This document shows, in pieces, positions 56,653-64,000 of a stretch of 64,000 nucleotides of DNA. The notes under the pieces were generated by a model. The model was given only the letters and a program-made list of their open reading frames with translations. It was not told the DNA's origin and did no database searches. A program made the position numbers and the translations under genes. The stretch comes from Erwinia sp. JUb26 (GTDB taxonomy: Bacteria > Pseudomonadota > Gammaproteobacteria > Enterobacterales > Enterobacteriaceae): positions 1 to 64,000 of the forward strand of contig NZ_RJVB01000007.1 of NCBI RefSeq assembly GCF_003751505.1, read 5' to 3'. Within the stretch, counting starts at the first letter, position 1, and each line of letters begins with the position of its first letter.

Positions 56653-56953
56653 TGCTATCAATCCCGAAAGAGTAAAGTTTATGTCCCTTCATACTCCAGA
56701 CGGCTGCGGGGCAGACTTCGACTGAACTACTTTGGACTAAGTGGCCCGGAGGCTCTTCTAAGGCACGAACGTTTTACCTTTTCTGTATTAAAGTTTTATT
56801 ACAGTTTTAAACATTTCTTGTTAATCACGAACTTTTCGACTAGCAAATGGTCAGGGCTTTTTCACGCTTTTCCCCGCCTGGCTGTTGGCTTCCTGCACGA
56901 CTCCTGTTAAAACGTTTCTTTGCACTCTTTTATGACAAAAACGGCAGGAAATA
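56653..56953. other. Intergenic region between phoE and proB
   Basis: Divergent promoters. It holds the long 5' leader of the porin mRNA on the minus strand, the Pho-box-like site (56787-56804) and the short proB promoter region. No additional gene is seen. Confidence 0.6.
56787..56804 (-). promoter_or_regulatory. Pho-box-like site upstream of the porin
   Basis: Minus strand CTGTAATAAAACTTTAAT matches the PhoB box CTGTCATAAAACTGTCAT at 15 of 18 positions. It lies 135 bp before the porin start. Confidence 0.55.
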
Positions 56954-58057
56954 ATGAGCAGCAGCCAGACCCTGGTGGTGAAACTGGGGACCAGCGTACT
57001 GACCGGCGGATCGCGTCGGCTGAATCGGGCCCATATCGTTGAGCTGGTGCGTCAGTGCGCACAGCAACATGCGGCTGGCCACCGGATTGTTATTGTTACC
57101 TCGGGCGCGATGGCGGCCGGGCGTGAACATCTGGGCTACCCCGAACTGCCGCCCACCATCGCCTCAAAGCAGCTGCTGGCTGCGGTGGGGCAGAGTCGTC
57201 TGATCCAGCTGTGGGAACAGTTGTTTTCCATCTATGGCATCCATATTGGTCAGATGCTGCTGACGCGTGCCGACCTGGAAGATCGTGAGCGTTTTCTTAA
57301 CGCCCGCGACACCATGCGCGCGCTGCTCGATAACCATATCGTCCCGGTGATTAACGAAAACGACGCGGTGGCTACCGCCGAAATCAAAGTGGGCGATAAC
57401 GACAACCTGTCGGCGCTGGCGGCGATTCTGGCCGGTGCCGATAAGCTGCTGCTGCTGACCGATCAGCAGGGCCTGTTTACCGCCGATCCGCGCAATAATC
57501 CGGAAGCGGAGCTGATTAGCGACGTTCATGCGATTGATGACGCGCTGCGTGCGCTGGCCGGAGACAGCGTTTCCGGTCTGGGCACCGGCGGCATGACGAC
57601 CAAACTGCAGGCGGCGGATGTGGCCTGCCGCGCGGGCATCGACACCATCATTGCCGCAGGCAGCCGTCCGGGTGTGATCGGCGATGTGATCGCCGCAACG
57701 CCGGTTGGCACGCGCTTTCATGCCTTTGCCACCCCGCTGGAGAACCGCAAGCGCTGGATCTTTGGTGCGCCGCCAGCCGGTGAGCTGGTGGTGGATGACG
57801 GTGCGCTTGCCGCCATTCTGGAGCGCGGTAGTTCGCTGCTGCCGAAGGGGATTCGCGAGATTAGCGGCAACTTCTCCCGTGGTGAAGTGATCCGCATTCG
57901 CAGCCTGCAGGGGCGCGATGTCGCCCATGGCGTGTCGCGCTATAACAGCGATGCCATGCGAATGATTGCAGGGCATCACTCCCAGCAGATTGGCGATATT
58001 TTAGGTTATGAATATGGTCCGGTTGCCGTGCACCGCGACGATATGATTGTCAGCTAA
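56954..58057 (+). CDS. proB: Glutamate 5-kinase
   Basis: A 367-residue enzyme for the first step of proline synthesis. The amino-acid kinase domain (about residues 1-255) has [31 protein letters not shown] and [14 protein letters not shown]-terminal PUA domain (about 275-365) begins near GELVVDDGA. It ends 9 bp before proA, and the two enzymes form a complex that channels glutamyl phosphate. Confidence 0.97.
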   Translation: MSSSQTLVVKLGTSVLTGGSRRLNRAHIVELVRQCAQQHAAGHRIVIVTSGAMAAGREHLGYPELPPTIASKQLLAAVGQSRLIQLWEQLFSIYGIHIGQMLLTRADLEDRERFLNARDTMRALLDNHIVPVINENDAVATAEIKVGDNDNLSALAAILAGADKLLLLTDQQGLFTADPRNNPEAELISDVHAIDDALRALAGDSVSGLGTGGMTTKLQAADVACRAGIDTIIAAGSRPGVIGDVIAATPVGTRFHAFATPLENRKRWIFGAPPAGELVVDDGALAAILERGSSLLPKGIREISGNFSRGEVIRIRSLQGRDVAHGVSRYNSDAMRMIAGHHSQQIGDILGYEYGPVAVHRDDMIVS

Positions 58058-58066
58058 GGAATACCA

Positions 58067-59320
58067 ATGCTTGAGCAAATGGGTAAAGCGGCCAAGGCCG
58101 CGTCATATCAGCTTTCGGTGCTGTCTACCGAACAAAAAAATCAGGTGCTGTTGACGATCGCCGACAGCCTGGAAGCACAGAGCGCGGAGATTCTGGCCGC
58201 TAACGAACTGGATCTGGCCGATGCACGTCAGAACGGCATGAGCGCCGCGCTGCTGGACCGCCTGATGCTGAATCAGGCGCGCCTGAAAGGCATTGCCGAC
58301 GATGTACGCCAGGTTTGTCATTTGGCCGATCCGGTTGGCGTGGTGATTGACGGCGGCAAGCTGGACAGCGGTCTGCGCATTGAGCGCCGCCGCGTGCCGC
58401 TCGGCGTGGTGGGCGTGATTTATGAAGCGCGCCCGAACGTCACCGTTGACGTTGCCAGCCTGTGCCTGAAAACCGGTAACGCGGTGATCCTGCGCGGCGG
58501 CAAAGAAACCTATCGTACCAACGCCGCTACCGTGCGGGTGATCCAGAATGCTCTGCAGCAGCACGGCCTGCCTGCGGGCGCAGTTCAGGCGATTGAAAGC
58601 CCCGATCGCGAGCTGGTAAACCAGCTGCTGAAGCTGGATCGCTACGTGGATATGCTGATCCCTCGTGGCGGGGCCGGTTTACATAAGCTGTGCCGCGAGA
58701 ATTCAACCATCCCGGTGATCACCGGCGGCATCGGCGTCTGCCATATCTATGTCGATCGCAGCATCGAGCAGGAAGCGGCGCTGAAGGTGATCGTTAACGC
58801 CAAGAAGCAGCGTCCAAGCGCGTGTAACTCGGTGGAAACGCTGCTGATTGATGCCGCCATTGCCGACAGTTTCCTGCCTGTGCTGAGCGCACGGATGGCC
58901 GAAGAGGGGATTACGCTGCACGCCGATCCGCGTTCGCTGCCGCTGTTGGAAAGCGGCCCGGCAAGCGTCAGCGCGGTGACCGATGCGCAGTACCGCGACG
59001 AGTGGCTGGCGCTGGATTTGAACGTGAAGCTGGTGGACGATCTGGATGAGGGCATCGCTCATATTCGCGAGTACGGTACCCAGCATTCCGATGCGATTCT
59101 GACGCGCACCATTCAGCATGCCGATCGTTTCGTTAACGAGGTGGATTCTTCAGCGGTCTATGTGAATGCCAGCACTCGTTTTACCGACGGAGGCCAGTTT
59201 GGTCTGGGAGCCGAGGTGGCGGTGAGCACGCAGAAGCTGCACGCGCGTGGACCGATGGGGCTGGAAGCGTTGACCACGTATAAGTGGGTGGCGTTTGGGG
59301 ATGATACGATCCGCGGGTGA
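58067..59320 (+). CDS. proA: Gamma-glutamyl phosphate reductase
   Basis: A 417-residue aldehyde-dehydrogenase-fold reductase for the second proline step. Conserved segments are [28 protein letters not shown], the catalytic Cys in [14 protein letters not shown] and [15 protein letters not shown]. Unlike E. coli there is no tRNA-Thr (thrW) after the gene; a repeat-rich stretch follows. Confidence 0.97.
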   Translation: MLEQMGKAAKAASYQLSVLSTEQKNQVLLTIADSLEAQSAEILAANELDLADARQNGMSAALLDRLMLNQARLKGIADDVRQVCHLADPVGVVIDGGKLDSGLRIERRRVPLGVVGVIYEARPNVTVDVASLCLKTGNAVILRGGKETYRTNAATVRVIQNALQQHGLPAGAVQAIESPDRELVNQLLKLDRYVDMLIPRGGAGLHKLCRENSTIPVITGGIGVCHIYVDRSIEQEAALKVIVNAKKQRPSACNSVETLLIDAAIADSFLPVLSARMAEEGITLHADPRSLPLLESGPASVSAVTDAQYRDEWLALDLNVKLVDDLDEGIAHIREYGTQHSDAILTRTIQHADRFVNEVDSSAVYVNASTRFTDGGQFGLGAEVAVSTQKLHARGPMGLEALTTYKWVAFGDDTIRG

Positions 59321-59346
59321 TTGGCTGATTGCCCGGAGCCTGTGCC

Positions 59347-59370
59347 AGCCAGCACTTTAGCTGGCTGTTT
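59347..59370 (+). terminator. Terminator-like hairpin after proA
   Basis: AGCCAGC/GCTGGCT, a 7-bp stem with a 6-base loop and GTTT tail, 27 bp after the proA stop. Confidence 0.55.
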
Positions 59371-59389
59371 AATGCCGTTTTGGAAACGA

Positions 59390-59650
59390 TCGGAGTCTGC
59401 GCAGGCTGGCGGCTCCTCCGTCGGGCGGGTCCTCGCGCCGCTTTGCGGTGCCTTCTCTCCGTTCGTCAGCCGGCCGGACCGCCACAGACGCGCGTCCTGC
59501 GCGGCTGTGGCTTTCGCCCACGTCCGTGTGGGCGAATCCTGGCTTCCTCGCTGCGTTCAGCGCTGTGGATTGCCCGATCGTAGGAGCCGCCAGCCCACTC
59601 TTTGGCTATCGTGTTGCCTGACTGATTAATCCTGAACTGGTGATGGTTGA
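59390..59650. repeat. Structured repeat element, copy 1
   Basis: First of two near-identical copies offset by exactly 321 bp. The core is bounded by a perfect 14-bp inverted repeat GGCTGGCGGCTCCT (59404-59417) and AGGAGCCGCCAGCC (59582-59595). Inside are the hairpin CGCCCAC/GTGGGCG and a nested stem GCCACAG/CTGTGGC around GCGCG/CGCGC. The embedded frame 59321-59629 (Arg/Ala-rich) is judged non-coding. Confidence 0.85.
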
Positions 59651-59710
59651 ACTTTCAGCCTGTGCTTCAGCTTTGTGTTGTCTGACGGTTTGATTCCGTG
59701 TTGGCTGTGT

Positions 59711-59970
59711 TCGGAGCCTACGCAGGCTGGCGGCTCTTCCGTCGGGCGGGTCCTCGCGCCGCTTTGCGGTGCCTTCACTTCGCTCGTCAGCCAGCCGGAC
59801 CGCCACAGACGCGCGTCCTGCGCGGCTGTGACTTTCACCCACGTCCGTGTGGGCGAATCCTGGCTTCCTCGCTGCGTTCAGCGCTGTGGATTGCCCGATC
59901 GTAGAAGCCGCCAGCCCGCTCTTTGGCTATCGTGTTGCCTGACTGTTTATTCCTGCGTTAGTGATGGTTG
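59711..59970. repeat. Structured repeat element, copy 2
   Basis: Second copy, collinear with copy 1 without indels over about 260 bp. Its ends are GGCTGGCGGCTCTT and AGAAGCCGCCAGCC, still largely complementary though the inner bases changed. The same two internal hairpins are present. A frame at 59675-59971 gives a near-copy of the copy 1 frame simply because the DNA is duplicated. Confidence 0.85.
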
Positions 59971-59983
59971 AAACTGCCTGCCT

Positions 59984-60039
59984 GAGCTTTGAGCTTTGAG
60001 CTTTGAGCTTTGAGCTTTGAGCTTTGAGCTTTGAGCTTT
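59984..60039. repeat. 7-bp tandem repeat (minisatellite), eight units
   Basis: Eight perfect head-to-tail units of GAGCTTT, directly after the tail of repeat copy 2. The equivalent place after copy 1 has a single CAGCTTTG, so the array looks like a local expansion. Confidence 0.92.
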
Positions 60040-60082
60040 CGTGTTTCCTGGTAGTTTATCTCGCGTCAATGATGGTCGAAAA
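60040..60082. repeat. Third partial copy of the repeat tail
   Basis: CGTGTTTCCTGGTAGTTTAT and the following ATGATGGTCGAAA resemble the tail segments after copies 1 and 2 (GTGTTGCCTGACTG...GTGATGGTTGAA). It follows the 7-bp array without the structured core. Confidence 0.55.
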
Positions 60083-60161
60083 TTGTCAGCCAGTGCTGTA
60101 GATTTTATCTGTCTGGTGTTTAAAGTTGTCCTAAAGCAGCAATGCTATAGCTTGAAGGGGA

Positions 60162-60357
60162 TCGACCTCTGCGGCTGACGGGTAATCCGCAGCGCTGAGG
60201 TGCAGGCTGCGGGGCCGGAGATGGCCGCATGGACGCGGACATCAGGCCTGGCGCGGGCAGGACGCCCGCTCCAGGCCGATCCGTAAGGCCCGCAGCCGGA
60301 ACCGAGGGTACCGCGCAGGGCGCGGCGCGAGGACCGCCCGGCAGCCGCAGAGGTCGA
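60162..60357. repeat. GC-rich nested inverted-repeat element
   Basis: A 16-bp perfect inverted repeat, TCGACCTCTGCGGCTG (60162-60177) and CAGCCGCAGAGGTCGA (60342-60357), encloses further arms: GGCTGCGGGGCC/GGCCCGCAGCC (60205-60216, 60287-60297) and GGCCTGG/CCAGGCC with CGGGC/GCCCG inside (60245-60277). The whole 196 bp could fold into one long branched hairpin. No credible protein is encoded; the frame 60229-60462 is chance. Confidence 0.8.
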
Positions 60358-60460
60358 AACCCGATCTCCGAGCGATGCCGAGCTTGGGCCTATTTGCAGA
60401 AGGCGATCCCCGCTCCCCGGGAAATGCCGAAATCAGGCCTATTCGCAGAGGTCGAAACCT
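60346..60460. repeat. Direct repeats flanking the GC-rich element
   Basis: CGCAGAGGTCGAAACC occurs at 60346-60361 and again at 60444-60459. Between them ATGCCGA..GGGCCTATTTGCAGA (60375-60400) is duplicated with few changes at 60425-60450, a 50-bp tandem period. Confidence 0.75.
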
Positions 60461-60513
60461 GATCTCCTGCCAATGCAGAACCCTGAACGTAGCCGATACA
60501 AGGACCCGAACTC

Positions 60514-61143
60514 ATGATGACACTCAGCCAGATCCTGCCGTTTGCCGCCGTCTCTCTCGGCATGGTACTCACGCCCGGCCCCAACATGATCTATCTGATC
60601 TCCCGATCGCTGTGCCAGGGCCGACGGGCGGGATTCACCTCACTCACTGGCGTGGCGCTGGGCTTTATGTTTTACATGCTCTGTGCCGCGCTGGGTATCA
60701 CCGCACTGGTGATGGCGGTACCGCTGGCGTATGACGCGCTGCGTTTTGCCGGGGCCGCTTATCTGCTGTGGATGGCGTGGCAGGCGATTTTTGGCGGCAA
60801 ATCCCCCTTTGAGGTGCGTGAACTCCAGCCCGACAGCCCGCGAAAATTGTTTACCATGGGACTGCTGACCAACCTGCTGAATCCCAAAGCGGCGGTGCTG
60901 TACCTCACGCTGCTGCCTCAATTTATTCGCCCCGAGTCGGGCAATGTCCTCGGGCAGTCGATGACGCTGGGCTTTACCCAGATTGCGATCAGTATGCTGA
61001 TCAACGGCCTGATTATTTTTGCTGCTGGCTCGATTGCCGCATTCCTCGCCCAGCGCCCAGGCTGGCAAAGAGCACAGCGCTGGCTGATGGGGATGGTGCT
61101 GGCGGGTTTAGCGGTGAGAATGGTCGTGGATAGCAAACGCTGA
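60514..61143 (+). CDS. LysE/RhtB-family amino-acid exporter
   Basis: A 209-residue inner-membrane translocator with about six hydrophobic segments and the family motif GMVLTPGPNMIYLISRS near the N terminus, then FTMGLLTNLLNPKAAVLYLTLLPQF in the middle. Such proteins export lysine, threonine, homoserine or related amino acids; the substrate cannot be told here. AGGA lies about 10 bp before the first of two ATGs. It stands alone between the repeat region and a glycosyltransferase gene. Confidence 0.88.
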   Translation: MMTLSQILPFAAVSLGMVLTPGPNMIYLISRSLCQGRRAGFTSLTGVALGFMFYMLCAALGITALVMAVPLAYDALRFAGAAYLLWMAWQAIFGGKSPFEVRELQPDSPRKLFTMGLLTNLLNPKAAVLYLTLLPQFIRPESGNVLGQSMTLGFTQIAISMLINGLIIFAAGSIAAFLAQRPGWQRAQRWLMGMVLAGLAVRMVVDSKR

Positions 61144-61322
61144 GTGTTTTCACGCATCAGTCCGGCATTTTTTGTTAATTTAGGAAATGGACATATCCAC
61201 TATACTCCGCGGGTTTTTCGTTTGTATTTTTTCGGGAAAAATCACCTGAATTTTATTTCTCCCGGATTGTAAGATTTTTGCTCTTAGGGAATAAGAGTGT
61301 ATTTAATTCAATAGAGGGATCT

Positions 61323-62078
61323 ATGCTGTCAGTTTGTCTGCTTACCTGTAATTCAGAACGTCTGCTAAATGACGTAGTGAAATCCTTAATTCCTGTTGCC
61401 GATGAGTTTATTGTGATTGATTCCGGCAGTAACGATCGTACGCTGGAAATTCTCGAAAACTTTGGCATCACCAGCCACTATCATGTCTACACCACTCACG
61501 CACAACAGATGAATTATGCCGTCTCGCTGGCTAAAAATGACTGGGTGCTTTGCATGGACAGCGATGAAATTCTCAATGACGACACTATCGCCGACATCAG
61601 AAGGATCAAAGAAGAAGGTTTGAATAATAAAGGTGTTGCTTACTGCCTTCCTCGCTACTGGTACGTGCTGGGTCAGCCGGTGCGCACAATCTACCCGGTT
61701 TCCTCTCCTGATTTTCCCGTCCGGCTCTATCATCGGCAGCGCGTGAAGTTTAACGATCGCCCGGTTGACGATGCGGCAGAAGGGGATGTGCAGCGGCAAG
61801 TACTAGCGGGCCGCGTCAGGCACGATACATTTTATTCCCTGCATGAGGTGTTTAATAAACTGAATGTTTATACCTCTCGCGCAGTGAAATATACAACCAT
61901 CAGGCCGTCATTGAGCCGGGGAGCATTAAGCGCGTTTGGTGCCATGTTTAAATGGTATTTTCTGAACGGATCGTGGAAAGACGGAAGGGTGGGACTTGTG
62001 ACCGGCGTGTATGCCGTTTCTTACAGCTTTCTTAAATATTTTAAAGCCTGGTTTTATGCTGCGAAAAATAAGCAGTAA
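61323..62078 (+). CDS. Family 2 glycosyltransferase, WaaE/KdtX-like
   Basis: A 251-residue GT-A fold glycosyltransferase. The nucleotide-sugar fold starts LSVCLLTCNSERLLNDVVKS, followed by VIDSGSNDRTLEI, and the metal-binding motif is MDSDEIL. The C-terminal YFLNGSWKDGRVGLVTGVY resembles WaaE-type LPS-core glucosyltransferases of about this length. GAGGG lies 4 bp before the ATG at 61323; 15 upstream in-frame codons are rejected. The coding sequence is AT-richer than the proBA genes. It is a single gene with no other LPS genes nearby, so the acceptor is uncertain. Confidence 0.78.
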   Translation: MLSVCLLTCNSERLLNDVVKSLIPVADEFIVIDSGSNDRTLEILENFGITSHYHVYTTHAQQMNYAVSLAKNDWVLCMDSDEILNDDTIADIRRIKEEGLNNKGVAYCLPRYWYVLGQPVRTIYPVSSPDFPVRLYHRQRVKFNDRPVDDAAEGDVQRQVLAGRVRHDTFYSLHEVFNKLNVYTSRAVKYTTIRPSLSRGALSAFGAMFKWYFLNGSWKDGRVGLVTGVYAVSYSFLKYFKAWFYAAKNKQ

Positions 62079-62213
62079 GCGCGATGACTGCTATTAGTTA
62101 AATAACGATGAAACGACAGTAGCCGGTATACCATCATTGATAAAGCTGTTTCGGCACGGGTATCGGTATTTACACGGCGCTTGTACAGGCATTTCAACCA
62201 CCGATTTGACTGG

Positions 62214-62361
62214 AGACTAAACTGCCTGTACGGCAGTAAACTACTCAACAGCGCCGTCACTATCACAGCAACGTTTCTAAGCTGCCTGTACGGCAGTGAA
62301 CTGCTCATACATCTATCCTGCCGACCGCAGTCATTTTTAAGCTACCTGTTCGGCACCCCAA
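62214..62361 (-). CRISPR. Orphan type I-F CRISPR mini-array (three repeats, two spacers)
   Basis: Three 28-bp repeats at 62214-62241, 62274-62301 and 62334-62361 are separated by two 32-bp spacers, an exact 60-bp period. The middle one is identical to the enterobacterial I-F repeat on the minus strand (GTTCACTGCCGTACAGGCAG then CTTAGAAA), including the Cas6f hairpin CTGCCGTACAGGCAG. The first has 5 mismatches but keeps the hairpin; the third is decayed (TGCCGAACAGGTAG). No cas genes and no leader fit: the DNA beyond the outer repeat is the 3' end of the DeoR-type gene. Confidence 0.8.
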
Positions 62362-62385
62362 TCAATTTCTTTAGTCGGCCAGAAG

Positions 62386-63168
62386 CTAAACCAGAATCAC
62401 CTTCTTACCTTTTTTCTTCAGGCTGTTAACCGTGTCTTCCGGTGCTTCGCGGTCGCTGATAACGGTATCGATTTTCTCCACCGGCAGCACGATGTTGTAG
62501 CCCTTACGGCCAAACTTCGTCGAGTCGGTCAGCACGATCACCTGCTGCGCCGCTGCAGCCATTACGCCGCTGATGGCATAGCCTTCGTTAAAGGTAGTGA
62601 TGCCGTTCTCATCATCCAGTCCGTCCGCGCCGACAAACATCAGGTTGGCCGACACGTCACGCAGCGCGTATTCGGCAATATTACCGTGTAGCGAAACGGT
62701 TTTATGCCGCAGGGTGCCGCCGCAGATTACCAGGGTGATGTCTTTATTTTCAAAAAGAATATTCGCCGCGGGCAGGCTGTTGGTGATCACCGTAATGCTG
62801 CTCATCGCCACCAGTTCTTCAGCCAGCAGTTTAGTGGTGCTGCCGCTGTCGAGGATCACGGTATCTCCTTCCCGCACCAGCTTTGCTGCCTCAATGGCGA
62901 TACGCCGTTTCGGATCGGCAGCCAGCTGGTAGCGATCGGTCAGGCTGATCTCGCGGGTTTCCACTGTGGTTTCGGCTGGAGCCGAACCTTCTTTGCGCGC
63001 GGCACCGCCATGAAAACGGCTGAGCAGCCCGCGTTCTTCCAGCAGTCGCAAATCGGCCCTGACGGTCACTTCCGTCACTCCCAGCCTGGCGGAGATATCG
63101 TTCACCAGCACGCTGCCGGTGCGGTTCACCATTTCGATTATTTTGTTTCTGCGTTCGAAGGTATTCAT
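62386..63168 (-). CDS. gatR: DeoR-family repressor, GatR/AgaR-like
   Basis: A 260-residue regulator. The N-terminal winged helix (residues 1-57) reads TFERRNKIIEMVNRTGSVLVN and ARLGVTEVTVRADLRLLEERG. The C-terminal DeoRC sensor (about 75-250) has VILDSGSTTKLLAEEL, TNSLPAANIL, LHGN and FVGADGLDDENGITTFNEG, the sugar-phosphate-binding loops. AAAGGAGT precedes the ATG at 63168; 36 upstream codons are rejected. It is divergent from gatZ and most likely represses it. Confidence 0.85.
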   Translation of the reverse strand: MNTFERRNKIIEMVNRTGSVLVNDISARLGVTEVTVRADLRLLEERGLLSRFHGGAARKEGSAPAETTVETREISLTDRYQLAADPKRRIAIEAAKLVREGDTVILDSGSTTKLLAEELVAMSSITVITNSLPAANILFENKDITLVICGGTLRHKTVSLHGNIAEYALRDVSANLMFVGADGLDDENGITTFNEGYAISGVMAAAAQQVIVLTDSTKFGRKGYNIVLPVEKIDTVISDREAPEDTVNSLKKKGKKVILV

Positions 63169-63203
63169 CAACACTCCTTTGAGCTGGTCGAAGAATCCTA
63201 AAA

Positions 63204-63468
63204 CGAAAGGAATAGAAAGTAAAACAAAAATCTCAGGATTGTGAGCATGCACCGAAGCTGTAGAGGTTCGCGACAACGCCCCTGTCGCTAACTTACTGTT
63301 TTGGCGATATAAAAATCAATTCGTACATCAATTCTTCGGTATATTAACCAAAAGAAAGAAAACGAAAGATAAAGAATGGTTTCGAAAATAAATAGATCAC
63401 GATCACACAACGAAAGGAAAGAGATTGTGCCGTTTGCGAAAATTAACGATTGTTTACGCATACTTTCG
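63204..63468. promoter_or_regulatory. GatR-gatZ divergent promoter region with CGAAAG operators
   Basis: The 309-bp gap contains CGAAAG at 63204, 63363 and 63411 and its complement CTTTCG at 63463, motifs typical of DeoR-family (GatR/AgaR) operators. TTCGAAAA also occurs at 63381. A CRP-like dyad on the minus strand, TGTGATCGTGATCTAT, covers 63393-63408. No further gene is seen. Confidence 0.55.
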
Positions 63469-63477
63469 GAGGACGTG

Positions 63478-64000
63478 ATGAAAACGATAATTCAGCAACA
63501 TAAAGACGGTCTGGACTGCGGTATCTGCTCCGTGTGTTCTGCTCATCCCCTGGTGATTGAAGCCGCACTGCGCTTCGATCTCGACAGCCAGCGGCAGGTT
63601 TTGATCGAGGCTACCTCAAATCAGGTTAACCAGTTCGGCGGCTACACCGGCATGCGTCCGGCTGCCTTCCGCGATTACGTGCTGGCGATTGCCCGGCGCG
63701 TCGGCTTCCCTGAACAGCGGCTGATCCTCGGTGGCGATCACCTCGGACCCAACTGCTGGCAGCATGAGCCAGCGGAACAGGCGATGGAAAAATCCCGGGT
63801 GCTGATTGCGGAATACGTACAGGCCGGCTTCAGCAAGATCCATCTGGATGCCTCGATGTCCTGCGCAGAAGATCCGGTGCCATTGCTGCCGGAGACCGTC
63901 GCGCAGCGCGCCGCCGAACTCTGCCGTATTGCCGAAGAAACGGCAACGCCACAGCAAAAAGCGTTACTGACCTACGTAATCGGCACCGAAGTGCCTGTAC
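63478..64000 (+). CDS. gatZ: Tagatose-1,6-bisphosphate aldolase subunit GatZ/KbaZ (3' end outside window)
   Basis: The first 174 codons of a protein collinear with E. coli GatZ. It starts [11 protein letters not shown] and shows [46 protein letters not shown] and [17 protein letters not shown]. GatZ/KbaZ is the non-catalytic partner required for full activity of the class II aldolase GatY/KbaY in galactitol or N-acetylgalactosamine breakdown. GGAGG lies 6 bp before the ATG. The frame runs open to the window edge. Confidence 0.9.
   Translation, partial: MKTIIQQHKDGLDCGICSVCSAHPLVIEAALRFDLDSQRQVLIEATSNQVNQFGGYTGMRPAAFRDYVLAIARRVGFPEQRLILGGDHLGPNCWQHEPAEQAMEKSRVLIAEYVQAGFSKIHLDASMSCAEDPVPLLPETVAQRAAELCRIAEETATPQQKALLTYVIGTEVPV

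Noticed and set aside
59321..59420. tRNA-Thr (thrW) expected after proA
   Set aside because: No cloverleaf or CCA-ended tRNA is present here, unlike E. coli.
59321..59971. Two paralogous Arg/Ala-rich frames in the post-proA repeats
   Set aside because: Their similarity is explained by DNA duplication, and the sequence is dominated by inverted repeats and hairpins.
62079..62213. Further CRISPR repeats upstream of 62214
   Set aside because: The 60-bp register at 62154 shows no repeat; AAGCTGTTTCGGCAC near 62143 is out of phase and too diverged.

Overview
The window looks like a chromosomal segment of an Enterobacterales bacterium, most likely Erwiniaceae (Erwinia/Pantoea-like). The backbone follows the Escherichia coli order rrnH 5S rRNA - aspU - yafD - yafE - mltD - gloB - yafS - rnhA - dnaQ - aspV - yafV - fadE - gmhA - yafJ - yafK - dinB - pepD - gpt - frsA - crl - phoE - proB - proA, and the proteins align closely with those families. 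The genus is an inference; no species marker was tested.

Several metabolic blocks interrupt that backbone. (1) 0.66-6.6 kb, next to tRNA-Asp: an AT-rich, CRP-associated cluster with an ascorbate-type (UlaABC-like) PTS, a divergent phosphofructokinase, a LacD-type class I aldolase, a P-loop kinase, a HAD phosphatase and an unknown 90-residue protein. It looks like a complete but undescribed route for a ketose. (2) 8.4-10.4 kb: an MFS transporter with a cyclase-family hydrolase. (3) 15.4-29.9 kb: an hpx purine/allantoin nitrogen-scavenging locus. It has permease HpxC, regulator HpxS, allantoin racemase HpxA, allantoinase HpxB, oxamate module HpxWXYZ, an RpiR regulator, a polar amino-acid type ABC importer, ureidoglycine aminotransferase HpxJ and allantoate amidohydrolase HpxK. 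A sigma-54 promoter and an NtrC-like site are visible. (4) 30.0-38.4 kb: a xyloside/xylose locus (AraC-type regulator, GPH symporter, GH43 xylosidase, XylR, XylA, XylB). (5) 38.4-44.8 kb: omega-amidase yafV, a YbdL/MtnE aminotransferase, mtnBCD, mtnA and mtnK, i.e. methylthioadenosine salvage, with MetJ-type boxes at both divergent promoters.

From 45 to 59.3 kb the segment is housekeeping: fadE with a FadR site, gmhA, yafJ, yafK/dpaA, dinB with a perfect LexA box, pepD, gpt, frsA, crl, a PhoE-like porin with a Pho-box-like site, and proBA. After proA comes a 1.2-kb gene-free stretch. It holds two copies of a 321-bp-period structured repeat with inverted ends, a 7-bp minisatellite and another large nested inverted-repeat element.

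The right end has a LysE/RhtB exporter, a WaaE-like glycosyltransferase and a two-spacer orphan type I-F CRISPR remnant without cas genes. It closes with a GatR/AgaR-like repressor divergent from a truncated gatZ/kbaZ. The window therefore carries parts of two different tagatose-bisphosphate-type aldolase pathways. The strongest candidates for new biology are the PTS-PFK-LacD cluster, the structured repeat elements after proA, the orphan I-F mini-array and the repeated TTGTATACAA sites in the hpx locus.
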